A stretch of 64,000 bases of DNA from CAZCFB01 sp964511535 (lineage in GTDB: Bacteria; Myxococcota_A; Polyangia; GCA-2747355; CAZCFB01): assembly GCA_964511535.1 (NCBI GenBank), contig CAZEFW010000006.1:58559-122558 (forward strand), in the 5' to 3' direction. The notes under the pieces were generated by a model. The model searched no databases. It was given only the letters and a program-made list of their open reading frames with translations, and was not told where the DNA came from. This document shows positions 23,794-32,653 of the stretch, piece by piece. A program made the translations under genes and the position numbers. Numbering within the stretch: position 1 is the stretch's first letter; every line of letters begins with the position of its first letter.

Positions 23794-26700
23794 CGCCTGC
23801 GCCTGGGACGGAGCAGCGCCATGGCCAGCGCCAGCGCCAGCAGGGCGCCGGTCCCGGTGGGGCCGGCATCACCATCGCCCCCCGCGCGGCAGGAGCAACC
23901 CTCCTCGTCGCCCGGGTCCACCACCGCGCCCTCGCTGCCCACGCTCTTGCTGTCCGGCTTGAGCGCCCCCTGGTCCGGGGTCATCACCTTCGCGTCCGGC
24001 TCGCCCGCGTCCGGGGCGGGGGTCGCGTCGGGGGCTGGGCCGCTGTCCGGGCCCGCCTCGGGGCCGGCGTCGGCCGGGCCGGCGTCGGCAGCAAGGCACT
24101 GGCCCTTGACGCACTGCCCCTTGCTGCAGCCCGTGCCCTCCGCCTTGAACAGGTCGGCGGGGCATGAGCCCGAGGCGCCGGAGCAGCTCTCGGCCACGTC
24201 GCACTCGCCGGCCGCCGCGCGGCACACCGCGCTGGCGCCCTTGAACTGATCCGAGGGGCACTGCGGCGACATGCCGGAGCACGCCTCCGCCACATCGCAC
24301 GGCCCGACTGCCGCCCGGCAGCTCTTGCCGATGGCGAGGTAGGTGTCCGCCGGGCAGGTGGCCGCGGCGCCGTCGCAGGTCTCGCCCTTGTCGCACGCGC
24401 CGGCCGCGGCCCGACAGGCAGTGCCGGCCGGCAGCCGGAGGTCTGCCGGGCACTGGGCCGAGCTCCCGCTGCACGACTCTGCCTGGTCGCAGGTGCCGAG
24501 GGCGCCCCTGCACACGGTCCCCTTGGCCTTGAGGGCGTCCGCCTTGCAGGTGAGCGTGGCGCCGTCGCAGGTCTCGATGGTGTCGCACGGCCCGGCGGCC
24601 GCCCGGCAGGTGGCGCCGGCTTTCACCGGGCCGCAGGTGCCGTCCGCCTTGGCGCCGCTGGCCACGCTGCACGCCTGGCAGTCTCCCGCCGCCCCGCCGC
24701 CGCAGGCGGTGTCGCAGCACACGCCGTCGACGCAGAAGCCGCTCTTGCACGCCTTGCCCGTGGTGCACGCCACGCTGCCGGCCTTGAGCTCGGTGACCAG
24801 GCGCCCCCTGATGCGGAACGCGCCGTCGCCGGCGGCGCTGCTGAAGCGCGCGTAGGTGAGCATGTATTTGCCCTGCCCCGGGGACGCCACCGCCGGGGAG
24901 ATCTCGTACCCGGCGCTGGCCGACAGGACCTCGCCCAGCTTGCTCTGCACCGCCCCGGCGCTGGAGACCAGGGTGCCGTAGATGTCCGGGTTGTACTTGC
25001 CCCCGCGGTAGTCCTCCCACGCCACCAGGAAGCTGCTCTTGGCGCTCGCAGCCCGCGGGCGCAGCTGGTCGCCGCCCGAGACGCTGATGGCGGTGCCGGT
25101 GGTGCTCGACCCGAGCAGGTTGCCCGCCGAGCTGACCCGGGCGCCGTAGATGTCCCACGAGGTGCCGGCGGCGGTGTTGCGGTAGTCCTGCCACGCCACC
25201 AGGAAGTTGGTGCTGTCATGGGCCAGCGTCGGCGCGTACTGATTGTTGACCGCGGTGGAGATGGGGACGCCCTTGGGGTCGAGCAACGTCCCGCTGGAGC
25301 TGACCCGCGCGCCGTAGATGTCCCACGAGGAGGCCGTGCTGTTGCGGTAGTCCTGCCACACCACCAGGTAGCTGCCCGCGCCGTACGCCACCGCCGGCGC
25401 CTGCTGGTGCAGCCCGGCGCCCGAGATCACCAATCCCGAGGCGTTGATCACGCCGCCGAACTTGTTGAGGCGCGCCCCGTAGATGTCCGGGTAGGAGGCG
25501 CTCTTGCGGTAGTCCTGCCACACCGCCAGGTAGTTGGTGCCGTCGTGGGCCACCGCCGGGGCGACCTGGTTGCCCGTGGCCGTGCTCACCGGCACGCCCG
25601 AGGGGTGCCTTACCTTGCCCGAGGTCTCCACCTGGGTGCCATAGATGTCGGCGTAGGAGGCGCTGGAGCGGTAGTCCTGCCACACCACCAGGTAGCTGCC
25701 GCCGCCGTAGGTAACCGCCGGCGCCATCTGGTTGTTGGCCGCCTTGGAGATGGGGAACGCGGTGGTGGTTACAGGCGACCCCGTGGGCCCGACGATGGCG
25801 CCGTAGATGTCCAGCCTGGTGGTGGCGTTGTTGCGGTAGTCCTGCCACACCACCAGGTAGTTGGTGCCGTCATGGGCCACGGCGGGCAGCAGCTGGTCCG
25901 GCGCGGCGGTTGACAGGGCCAGGCCTGCCGGGTCCAGCACCGCCCCGGTGCCGTTTATCCTCGCGCCGTAGATGTCGCTCTTGATCCCGGTGCCGTTGCG
26001 GTGGTCCTCCCACACGGCCAGGTACCCGCTCTTGGCCCGGGCCAGCGCGGGCCGCTGCTGGGTGCCGGACGCCGAAGAGATGGCCAGATCGCCGCCGATG
26101 AGGGCGCCGGCCGGGCTGATGCGCCGGCCGTAGATGTTGTAGGCCGCGCCGTAGCGCCCGTCGGTCCAGAGCACCATGAAGTCGGCCCCGTTGTGGTCAA
26201 CCACCGGGTTGAGCTGGTGCCCGGACGCGGAGGTGATGGCGATGTCGGCGATCCCCTTGAGCGTGCCAGCGGGGCTCACCAGTCGGCCATAGATGTCCCA
26301 GTGTTTCTTGCTGTAGTTGCGGTAGTCCTGCCACACCACCAGGAATGAGCTGCCGTTGGCGGTGTAAGAGATGGACGGGTAGTACTGGTGGTTGCCCTGG
26401 GTGCAGATGGCCACGCCCGACTTGTCCAGCAGGGTGCCGGCGGTGGAGACCCGCGCGCCGTAGATGTCAGTGTAGGTGTACTTCCAGTAGGACTTTCGGT
26501 AGTCCATCCAGACCACCATGAAGTTGGTGCCGTCGAAGGCCAGCTTCGGCGTGACCTGGTGGTGCGAAGCGCCGGAGATGAGGACGCTCGACTTGTCCAG
26601 CACCACCCCGGCGCCCGAGACGCGCGCGCCGTAGATGTTGGCGTAGGATCCGCCGTTGCGGTAGTCCTGCCAGACGAGCATGAAGTTGCCGCCGCCCACC

Positions 26701-27986
26701 GCGATCTCCGGATAGTACTGGTGATACACGGCGGTGGTGACGGGGAAGCCGCCTGGCTCCTGGACCTGGCCCGAGTTGGTGACCCGGGCGGCGTAGATGT
26801 CGGGGTAGGTGGCGTGGTTCCGGTGGTCGTGCCAGGCAACCAGGAAGCGGGTGCCGTCGTGGGCCACCGACGGAGAGTACTGGTGACCCGCCATGTCGCT
26901 GATGAGGATCCCCGCCGGATCCAGCACCTTGCCGGCGGCGCTGACCCGCGCGCCGTAGATATCGTACGAGGCGGTCTTCTGGTGGCGGTAGTCGTCCCAG
27001 ACCACGAAATAGTCGGTGCCGTCCGACGCCACGGCGGGCAGGCGCTGGGCGCCCCAGGCGGGCGCCTGTGCCGGCGTGTCCACGCCGAACTCCGGTGAGA
27101 TGATGGGATCCAGTACGGCCGGGTAGGCCGAGCGCTCCACCACGGCGGCGGGCACCGTGAGGGTGATGGCGCCGTCCTCGAACCGGGCAGTCACGGCAGT
27201 GCGTGTGCCGGCGGCGTCGATCCAGGTGGCCTGTCCGTAGCGCAGGCCGAGGCCGGTGGTCCGATCCGTGAAATGGATCCCCGCGGCGGTCTGGCCGGCG
27301 TGGGGCTGGCCGGACACCCGCACCCGGACCGTCAGGTCGCCCTTGTCTTCGGGCTCGCCAGCGAAGCGCCAGCTCTGCTCGACGCCCTGGTCGCTGTTCT
27401 GCCAGCGCTCGGTGACATGGTGGCGCTGGATGGTCAGCCGCCCCCGGCTGTCCACGCTGGACATCGCCTCTGCGGCGTCGAGGGTCAGGCCGCCGCGATG
27501 GATCCGCTCGGTGGCGAAGGTGACGCTGCCGCCCCTGATGGGCGCTGGCTGGTCCAGGTGGGGGGAGGGCGCGCGCCCCGGCAGGTGCGGGCCCGGGCCC
27601 GCGGCGGGCAGGCCGCCGGTGGGGTGGTGAACCGGCGTCACCGTGACCTGGCCGCCGCGCTCAATGACGCCGTAGGTCGAGTGTCCGCCCTCGAACCCTC
27701 CGGCCTCGCCGGGCCGGAAGGCGAAGTGGACCTGACGGATCACAGCGCCCACGTCGAAGGGCGCCGTGACCGCGGGAGAAGCCTTGCCCGATCCCGTCGT
27801 AGTGAGCGCGCCGGTGGCCGAGCCGCCGCCATCCTGAGCAGGATCCATGGCCTGCGGCGGAGCGGTCAGGTCGTTGCAGCCAGCGGCTGCCACGGCCAGA
27901 CCCAGCAGCGCAGTGCCGAGGCCGAAGCGCCGAATCGACCCGGAAATGACCCCCAAAACCCTTAAAATTGTCGAATAGAGCATCAA
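23790..27986 (-). CDS. Giant 14-blade repeat protein with MYXO-CTERM sorting tail
   Basis: A 1398-residue surface protein. The N-terminus has a hydrophobic segment and lipobox-like VAAAGC at residues 33-38. Residues 60-320 form a beta-rich domain. About 325-1070 holds 13 full and one partial repeats of about 55 residues (F/Y-LVVWQDYRN...DIYGARVSSAGT...NQ-PAVAHDGTN), consistent with two seven-bladed propellers. Residues 1075-1280 hold five disintegrin-like Cys repeats (CRAAAG-CD-AE-CSG...CPAD). The end is a Pro/Asp linker, CSCRAGG, a membrane helix (ALLALALAMALL) and RPRRRR: the MYXO-CTERM pattern processed by myxosortases. Starts at ATG 27986; GTGA-coupled to two genes downstream. Confidence 0.85.
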   Translation of the reverse strand: MMLYSTILRVLGVISGSIRRFGLGTALLGLAVAAAGCNDLTAPPQAMDPAQDGGGSATGALTTTGSGKASPAVTAPFDVGAVIRQVHFAFRPGEAGGFEGGHSTYGVIERGGQVTVTPVHHPTGGLPAAGPGPHLPGRAPSPHLDQPAPIRGGSVTFATERIHRGGLTLDAAEAMSSVDSRGRLTIQRHHVTERWQNSDQGVEQSWRFAGEPEDKGDLTVRVRVSGQPHAGQTAAGIHFTDRTTGLGLRYGQATWIDAAGTRTAVTARFEDGAITLTVPAAVVERSAYPAVLDPIISPEFGVDTPAQAPAWGAQRLPAVASDGTDYFVVWDDYRHQKTASYDIYGARVSAAGKVLDPAGILISDMAGHQYSPSVAHDGTRFLVAWHDHRNHATYPDIYAARVTNSGQVQEPGGFPVTTAVYHQYYPEIAVGGGNFMLVWQDYRNGGSYANIYGARVSGAGVVLDKSSVLISGASHHQVTPKLAFDGTNFMVVWMDYRKSYWKYTYTDIYGARVSTAGTLLDKSGVAICTQGNHQYYPSISYTANGSSFLVVWQDYRNYSKKHWDIYGRLVSPAGTLKGIADIAITSASGHQLNPVVDHNGADFMVLWTDGRYGAAYNIYGRRISPAGALIGGDLAISSASGTQQRPALARAKSGYLAVWEDHRNGTGIKSDIYGARINGTGAVLDPAGLALSTAAPDQLLPAVAHDGTNYLVVWQDYRNNATTRLDIYGAIVGPTGSPVTTTAFPISKAANNQMAPAVTYGGGSYLVVWQDYRSSASYADIYGTQVETSGKVRHPSGVPVSTATGNQVAPAVAHDGTNYLAVWQDYRKSASYPDIYGARLNKFGGVINASGLVISGAGLHQQAPAVAYGAGSYLVVWQDYRNSTASSWDIYGARVSSSGTLLDPKGVPISTAVNNQYAPTLAHDSTNFLVAWQDYRNTAAGTSWDIYGARVSSAGNLLGSSTTGTAISVSGGDQLRPRAASAKSSFLVAWEDYRGGKYNPDIYGTLVSSAGAVQSKLGEVLSASAGYEISPAVASPGQGKYMLTYARFSSAAGDGAFRIRGRLVTELKAGSVACTTGKACKSGFCVDGVCCDTACGGGAAGDCQACSVASGAKADGTCGPVKAGATCRAAAGPCDTIETCDGATLTCKADALKAKGTVCRGALGTCDQAESCSGSSAQCPADLRLPAGTACRAAAGACDKGETCDGAAATCPADTYLAIGKSCRAAVGPCDVAEACSGMSPQCPSDQFKGASAVCRAAAGECDVAESCSGASGSCPADLFKAEGTGCSKGQCVKGQCLAADAGPADAGPEAGPDSGPAPDATPAPDAGEPDAKVMTPDQGALKPDSKSVGSEGAVVDPGDEEGCSCRAGGDGDAGPTGTGALLALALAMALLRPRRRR

Positions 27987-28091
27987 ACACCCTGATATGC
28001 CGATTGTGGAACACCATTCTAGTATGAAACTATAGGAAATTAGGGAAATTGGATCTCGACGTCAGCTTTGGAACCCCCGGGGAGGCGCTCC
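27987..28091. promoter_or_regulatory. AT-rich divergent promoter region between two giant repeat genes
   Basis: This 105-base gap separates the divergent starts of two very large surface-protein genes. It is clearly AT-richer than its flanks, with a GGAAATTAGGGAAATTGG direct repeat near 28032-28051 and an imperfect CTAG...CTATAG dyad beside it. Promoters for both genes must lie here; no -35/-10 pair could be assigned with confidence. Confidence 0.4.
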
Positions 28092-31000
28092 ATGAGGAAG
28101 AACACACGAATCGCCCTGGCCCTGGTTGGGTTCATCTCGCTGCTCTTTTCTGCCCAGTGCGACTGCGGGCCCACCAACCCCGTAACCGAGGCGGGCGTGG
28201 CTCAGGATGGCGGATCCGGCGGCGGAGGAGGCGACGGCGCGGGGCAGGGCGGCGACAGCGATGTGCCCGACGACGCGGCGGCGAGCGACGTTGCCAGCGC
28301 TGACGCGGCCCAGGACCTGGCCACCGGCGTCCCGGACGGGCCGCCCCTCGATACCTATATCTGTCCCGAGATGGGCGAGGCGGGCCCGCCGGATGTGGGC
28401 GGCGGCGGTGGCACTGGCAAGGACTACTTCTTTTGCCCCAACATGGACGTCTGCCCTGTGGTGTGCGGCGACGGCAAGCTGTCCCCTGTGGAGCAGTGTG
28501 ACGGCGCGCTGCTGGGGGGCAAGACCTGCAAGGACCTCGGCATGTGGGGCGGCACGCTCAAGTGCACCACCGCCTGCACCTGGGACACCTCCAGCTGCCA
28601 CAAGTGCGGCGACGGCGTGGCCAACGGCAACGAGGAGTGCGACGGGCAGGACATGTGCGGGCTGACCTGCACCTCCCTTAGCTACCAGTGGGGCACGCTC
28701 AAGTGCCTGCCCAACTGCACCCTCGACAAGTCCCAGTGCGTGCCCAAGGGGTGCAACAACAACTACCTCGACACCAAGGAGGAGTGCGACGGCACCCACC
28801 TCAACGGCAAGACCTGCCAGAGCTTCGGCTACTTCACCGGCACGCTCAAGTGCACCAACTGCAAGTTCGACAAGACCGCCTGCACCAACTGCGGCAATGC
28901 GAAGCTGGACAGCGGCGAGCAGTGCGACGGCGCCAACCTGGCTGGCAAGACCTGCCAGTCCCTGGGTTACCAGCTGGGCGCCCTCGGCTGCACCGGGGCG
29001 TGCCAGTTCGACACCGGCGGCTGCAGCTCCGGGCAGTGCGGCAACAGCAAGGTCGACCCGGGCGAGCAGTGCGACGGCACGATCCTGGGCGGGCAGACCT
29101 GCAAGACCCACGGCTACTTCGGCGGCACCCTCGGCTGCGCGGTGTGCAAGTTCGACACCTCGGGCTGCCACAACTGCGGCGACGGCAACCTGAACAAGGG
29201 CGAGCAGTGCGACGGCACCCACCTCGGCGGTAAGACCTGCAAGGACTTCGGCTTCCCCGTGGGCAAGCTCGGCTGCACCAAGTCTTGTGCGTATGACAAG
29301 TCCGCCTGCACCAAGTGCGGCGACGGCACCATCGACCCGGGCGAGCAGTGCGAGGGGAGCAACCTGCAGGGCAAGACCTGCCAGAGCCTCGGCTACCAGT
29401 ACGGCGCCCTCAAGTGCACCAAGTGCAAGCTCGACAAGACGGGCTGCCACAACTGCGGCAACGGCAAGCTCGACCCGGGCGAGGCGTGCGAGGGCACAAA
29501 CCTCGGCGGCAAGACCTGCAAGAGCCTCGGCTACGCGGGCGGCGTGCTCAAGTGCGGCGCTGGCTGCGCCCTGGACACCTCGGGCTGCTACAAGTGCGGC
29601 GACGGCGTGGTCAACGGCACCGAGCAGTGCGACACCGGCAACCTGGGCGGCAAGACCTGCAAGAGCCTCGGCTTCTCGGCCGGCACCCTGAAGTGCAACC
29701 CGAACTGCACCTACGACGCCAAGAGCTGCAACAACTGCGGCAACGGCAAGGTGGACGCCGGCGAGGACTGCGACGGGGTGAAGCTGGACAACAAGACCTG
29801 CAAGAGCCTGGGCTACCTGAGCGGCACGCTCTCCTGCCACACCACCTGCTTCTTCAACACCTCAAGCTGCAGCCTGTGCGGCAACGGCAAGCTGGACGCC
29901 GGCGAGCAGTGTGACGGGACGCAGTTCGGCGGCAAGACCTGCAAGAGCCTCGGCTGGGACATCGGCGCGCTGAAGTGCAAGTCCGACTGCACCATCGACA
30001 CCTCGAGCTGCAAGAAGTGCATCTGCGGCGACGGCAAGGTGGAGGGCCCGGAGCAGTGCGACGGCACCAACCTCAACGGCAAGAGCTGCAAGAGCCTCGG
30101 CTACGCGGGCGGCGCGCTGGTGTGCAACAGCGCCTGCGCCTTCGACAAGAGCGGCTGCCACAAGTGCGGCGACGGCAAGCTCAACCCGGGCGAGCAGTGC
30201 GAGGGGAGCAACCTCAACGGCAAGACCTGCAAGTCCCTCGGCTACCCCGGGGGCGCGCTCAAGTGCGGCGTCGGCTGCAAGTACAACAAGGCCGGCTGCT
30301 GGCGCTGCGGCGACGGCAAGGTGACCGTGGGCGAGCAGTGCGATGGCGGCAACCTGGCCGGCAAGAGCTGCAAGAGCTTCGGCTTCGCCGGAGGGCCGCT
30401 CAAGTGCACCAGCTGCAAGTACAACACCTCCGCCTGCACCACCTGCGGCGACAACAAGCTCAACCCGGGCGAGCAGTGCGACGGGTGGAACCTGGCCGGC
30501 AAGAGCTGCAAGAGCCTGGGCTACTGGGGCGGGGCGCTCAAGTGCTCCAAGTGCAAGCTCAACAGCGCCGGGTGCACCAACTGCGGCAACGGCAAGATCA
30601 ACCCGGGCGAGCAGTGCGACAAGGCGGACCTGGGGGGCAAGACCTGCAAGACGTACGGCTACTACGGCGGCACGCTCAAGTGCGCCGCCGGGTGCAAGGT
30701 GAGCCTCGCCGGGTGCACGAACTGCGGCAACGGCGCCATCAACCCGGGCGAGCAGTGCGACGGAAGCAACTTCGGCGGCAAGAGCTGCAAGAGCTACGGC
30801 TACGCCGGCGGCAGCCTCAAGTGCAGCGCCGGGTGCAAGGTGAGCCTGGCCGGGTGCACCACCTGCGGCAACGGCAAGATCGACGCGGGGGAGCAGTGCG
30901 ACGGGACGAACCTGGGCGGCAAGAGCTGCAAGAGCCTCGGCTTCAGCGGCGGCGCGCTGTCCTGCATGGCCGGGTGCAAGCTCTCCACCCTCGGCTGCTA

Positions 31001-32648
31001 CATGACCAAGACGCTGCAGGACGACAGCTTCGCCGACTTCAGCAAGGGCTCCCCTTCGGAGCCGGGGGTCAGGCTGTATGTCTCGGCCAAGGGGGACGTG
31101 CAGCTGCTGGATCGGCTGGACCTCAACGGCGACGGGCGCCTGGACCTGGTGTTCGCCAACCGCATGTCCGGGGCAGGCTCCGCCATCAACTCCTACATCT
31201 ACTGGGGCGCGGCGGGCGGCTACTCCGCGGCCAACCGCGCGGCGCTGCCCACCGTGGGCGGGGCGGGGGTCTCCTCGGCGGACCTGAACAACGACGGCCA
31301 CGTGGACCTGGTGTTCGCCAACCAGGCCAAGGTGACCAAGCTGGGCAACAACCTGATCCATGACTACAAGGTCAACTCCTATGTCTACTGGGGCGGCCTG
31401 GCGGGCGGCGGCGGCACCGGCTACACGGCCACCAACCGCACCGAGCTGCCCACCCTGGGCGCCTCGGGCAACGCGGTGGCAGACCTGAACCGCGACGGCT
31501 ACCTCGACGTGGTGCTGCAGAACAACACCGACGGCGTCAGCACCGCGGTGAACTCCTACATCTACTGGGGCTCGGCCGCGGGCCTGTCGGTGAGCAAGCG
31601 CACCGAGCTGCCCACCCCGGGGGCGCCCGGCCCCTTCGCCGGACCGCGCAGCGCCATCGCCGACCTCAACGGCGACGGACACCTGGACCTCGTGTTCGCC
31701 AGCTGGGGCAGCGGCGGCAAGCCGGCGGGCAACTCCCACATCTACTGGGGCTCCGCCTTGGGCTACTCGGCCGCCAAGCGCGCCGCCCTGCCCACGGTGG
31801 GCGCCGCCGGCTGCTCCGTGGCTGACCTCAACGGCGATGGGTTCTTCGACGTCGTGTTCGCCAACCACGGCGACGGCGCGACCCACAAGGTGAACTCCTA
31901 CATCTACTGGGGCTCCACTGGCGGGTTCTCCGTGGCCAAGCGCACCGGGCTGCCCACGGTGGGCGCCACGGGCAGCTCCGTGGCTGACCTCAACGGCGAC
32001 GGCCACCTGGACATCGTCTTCTCCAACCAGCGCGACGGCATGAACAGGAAGGTGAGCTCCTATATCTACTGGGGCTCGGCCACGGGCTACTCAACGGCCA
32101 GCCGCACGGCGCTGCCCACGGTGGGCGCCACCGGCAACCTGGTTGCGGACCTCAACGGCGACGGGCGCCTGGACATCGCGTTCGCCAATGAGCACGACGG
32201 GACCACTTACCAGGTGAGCTCCCATGTCTACTGGGGCACGGCCACGGGCTACTCCACGGCCAGCCGCACAAGCCTCGCCACGGTGGGCGGGGCCTCGGTC
32301 TCGGCGGACATGGATCCGGGCGCGCGCTCCAGGCGCGGCACGGTGCAGGTGTTCACGTCTCGCGCGCTGGACACCGGCGCCAGCCACCCGATCTACGAGA
32401 CCCTCACCTGGACCGCGGCGGCGCCCAAGGGCACCACGCTGAAGTTCCAGGTCCGGTCCGCGGCCACGGCGGCGGCGCTGTCCACCGCCACCTGGCTCGG
32501 CCCCACCGGAGGCGGTGGGTTCTACACCGCGCCGGGGCCGATCCACGCGGCGCACTCGGGCAAGCGCTACATCCAGTATCGCGCCTGGTTCACCAGCGAC
32601 CTGGGCGGCACGCCGAGGCTGGACAGGGTGCGGCTCAGGTACCACTGA
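28092..32648 (+). CDS. Giant surface protein: 18 Cys-rich repeats plus seven FG-GAP repeats
   Basis: A 1518-residue exported protein. A signal peptide (IALALVGFISLLFSAQC) and a Gly/Asp/Ala linker lead to 18 tandem repeats of about 47 residues (residues 124-970), each CG(D/N)GK(L/V)-x-GEQCDG-x-NLGGK(T/S)CKSLGY-x-GG-LKC-x-C-x-(D/N)-C. This resembles the DUF4215-like Myxococcus Cys-rich repeat. Seven FG-GAP/VCBS blades follow (1005-1400; VADLNGDGHLDLVFAN...NSYIYWGSATGYS), enough for one propeller, and then a beta-sandwich end (LKFQVRSAAT...YIQYRAWF). ATG 28092 follows GGAGG by 6 bases and beats an upstream ATG at 28068. Likely a long disulfide-rich stalk with a propeller head. Confidence 0.85.
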   Translation: MRKNTRIALALVGFISLLFSAQCDCGPTNPVTEAGVAQDGGSGGGGGDGAGQGGDSDVPDDAAASDVASADAAQDLATGVPDGPPLDTYICPEMGEAGPPDVGGGGGTGKDYFFCPNMDVCPVVCGDGKLSPVEQCDGALLGGKTCKDLGMWGGTLKCTTACTWDTSSCHKCGDGVANGNEECDGQDMCGLTCTSLSYQWGTLKCLPNCTLDKSQCVPKGCNNNYLDTKEECDGTHLNGKTCQSFGYFTGTLKCTNCKFDKTACTNCGNAKLDSGEQCDGANLAGKTCQSLGYQLGALGCTGACQFDTGGCSSGQCGNSKVDPGEQCDGTILGGQTCKTHGYFGGTLGCAVCKFDTSGCHNCGDGNLNKGEQCDGTHLGGKTCKDFGFPVGKLGCTKSCAYDKSACTKCGDGTIDPGEQCEGSNLQGKTCQSLGYQYGALKCTKCKLDKTGCHNCGNGKLDPGEACEGTNLGGKTCKSLGYAGGVLKCGAGCALDTSGCYKCGDGVVNGTEQCDTGNLGGKTCKSLGFSAGTLKCNPNCTYDAKSCNNCGNGKVDAGEDCDGVKLDNKTCKSLGYLSGTLSCHTTCFFNTSSCSLCGNGKLDAGEQCDGTQFGGKTCKSLGWDIGALKCKSDCTIDTSSCKKCICGDGKVEGPEQCDGTNLNGKSCKSLGYAGGALVCNSACAFDKSGCHKCGDGKLNPGEQCEGSNLNGKTCKSLGYPGGALKCGVGCKYNKAGCWRCGDGKVTVGEQCDGGNLAGKSCKSFGFAGGPLKCTSCKYNTSACTTCGDNKLNPGEQCDGWNLAGKSCKSLGYWGGALKCSKCKLNSAGCTNCGNGKINPGEQCDKADLGGKTCKTYGYYGGTLKCAAGCKVSLAGCTNCGNGAINPGEQCDGSNFGGKSCKSYGYAGGSLKCSAGCKVSLAGCTTCGNGKIDAGEQCDGTNLGGKSCKSLGFSGGALSCMAGCKLSTLGCYMTKTLQDDSFADFSKGSPSEPGVRLYVSAKGDVQLLDRLDLNGDGRLDLVFANRMSGAGSAINSYIYWGAAGGYSAANRAALPTVGGAGVSSADLNNDGHVDLVFANQAKVTKLGNNLIHDYKVNSYVYWGGLAGGGGTGYTATNRTELPTLGASGNAVADLNRDGYLDVVLQNNTDGVSTAVNSYIYWGSAAGLSVSKRTELPTPGAPGPFAGPRSAIADLNGDGHLDLVFASWGSGGKPAGNSHIYWGSALGYSAAKRAALPTVGAAGCSVADLNGDGFFDVVFANHGDGATHKVNSYIYWGSTGGFSVAKRTGLPTVGATGSSVADLNGDGHLDIVFSNQRDGMNRKVSSYIYWGSATGYSTASRTALPTVGATGNLVADLNGDGRLDIAFANEHDGTTYQVSSHVYWGTATGYSTASRTSLATVGGASVSADMDPGARSRRGTVQVFTSRALDTGASHPIYETLTWTAAAPKGTTLKFQVRSAATAAALSTATWLGPTGGGGFYTAPGPIHAAHSGKRYIQYRAWFTSDLGGTPRLDRVRLRYH
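28467..31005 (+). repeat. 18 tandem copies of a 141-bp Cys-rich coding unit
   Basis: Units average 141 bp and encode the 47-residue Cys-rich module with eight mostly invariant Cys. Strings such as GGCAAGACCTGCAAGAGCCT recur in many units. Codon-level similarity between late units (around 30590-30990) is higher than among the early ones, suggesting recent expansion at that end. Confidence 0.85.
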
Positions 32649-32653
32649 CCTCT

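Noticed and set aside
28062..29840. 592-codon open frame antisense to the 18-repeat gene, rich in LAGLA and VALLA units
   Set aside because: It mirrors the repeat unit of the sense gene, has no ribosome site or domain, and high GC keeps antisense frames open.
28467..31005. Regularly spaced repeats considered as a CRISPR-like array
   Set aside because: The units are contiguous coding DNA with a 141-bp period and keep reading frame; there are no unique spacers and no cas genes.
29862..32006. 714-codon antisense frame over the same gene
   Set aside because: Same repeat-shadow pattern; Ala/Val/His-rich text typical of GC-rich antisense frames.
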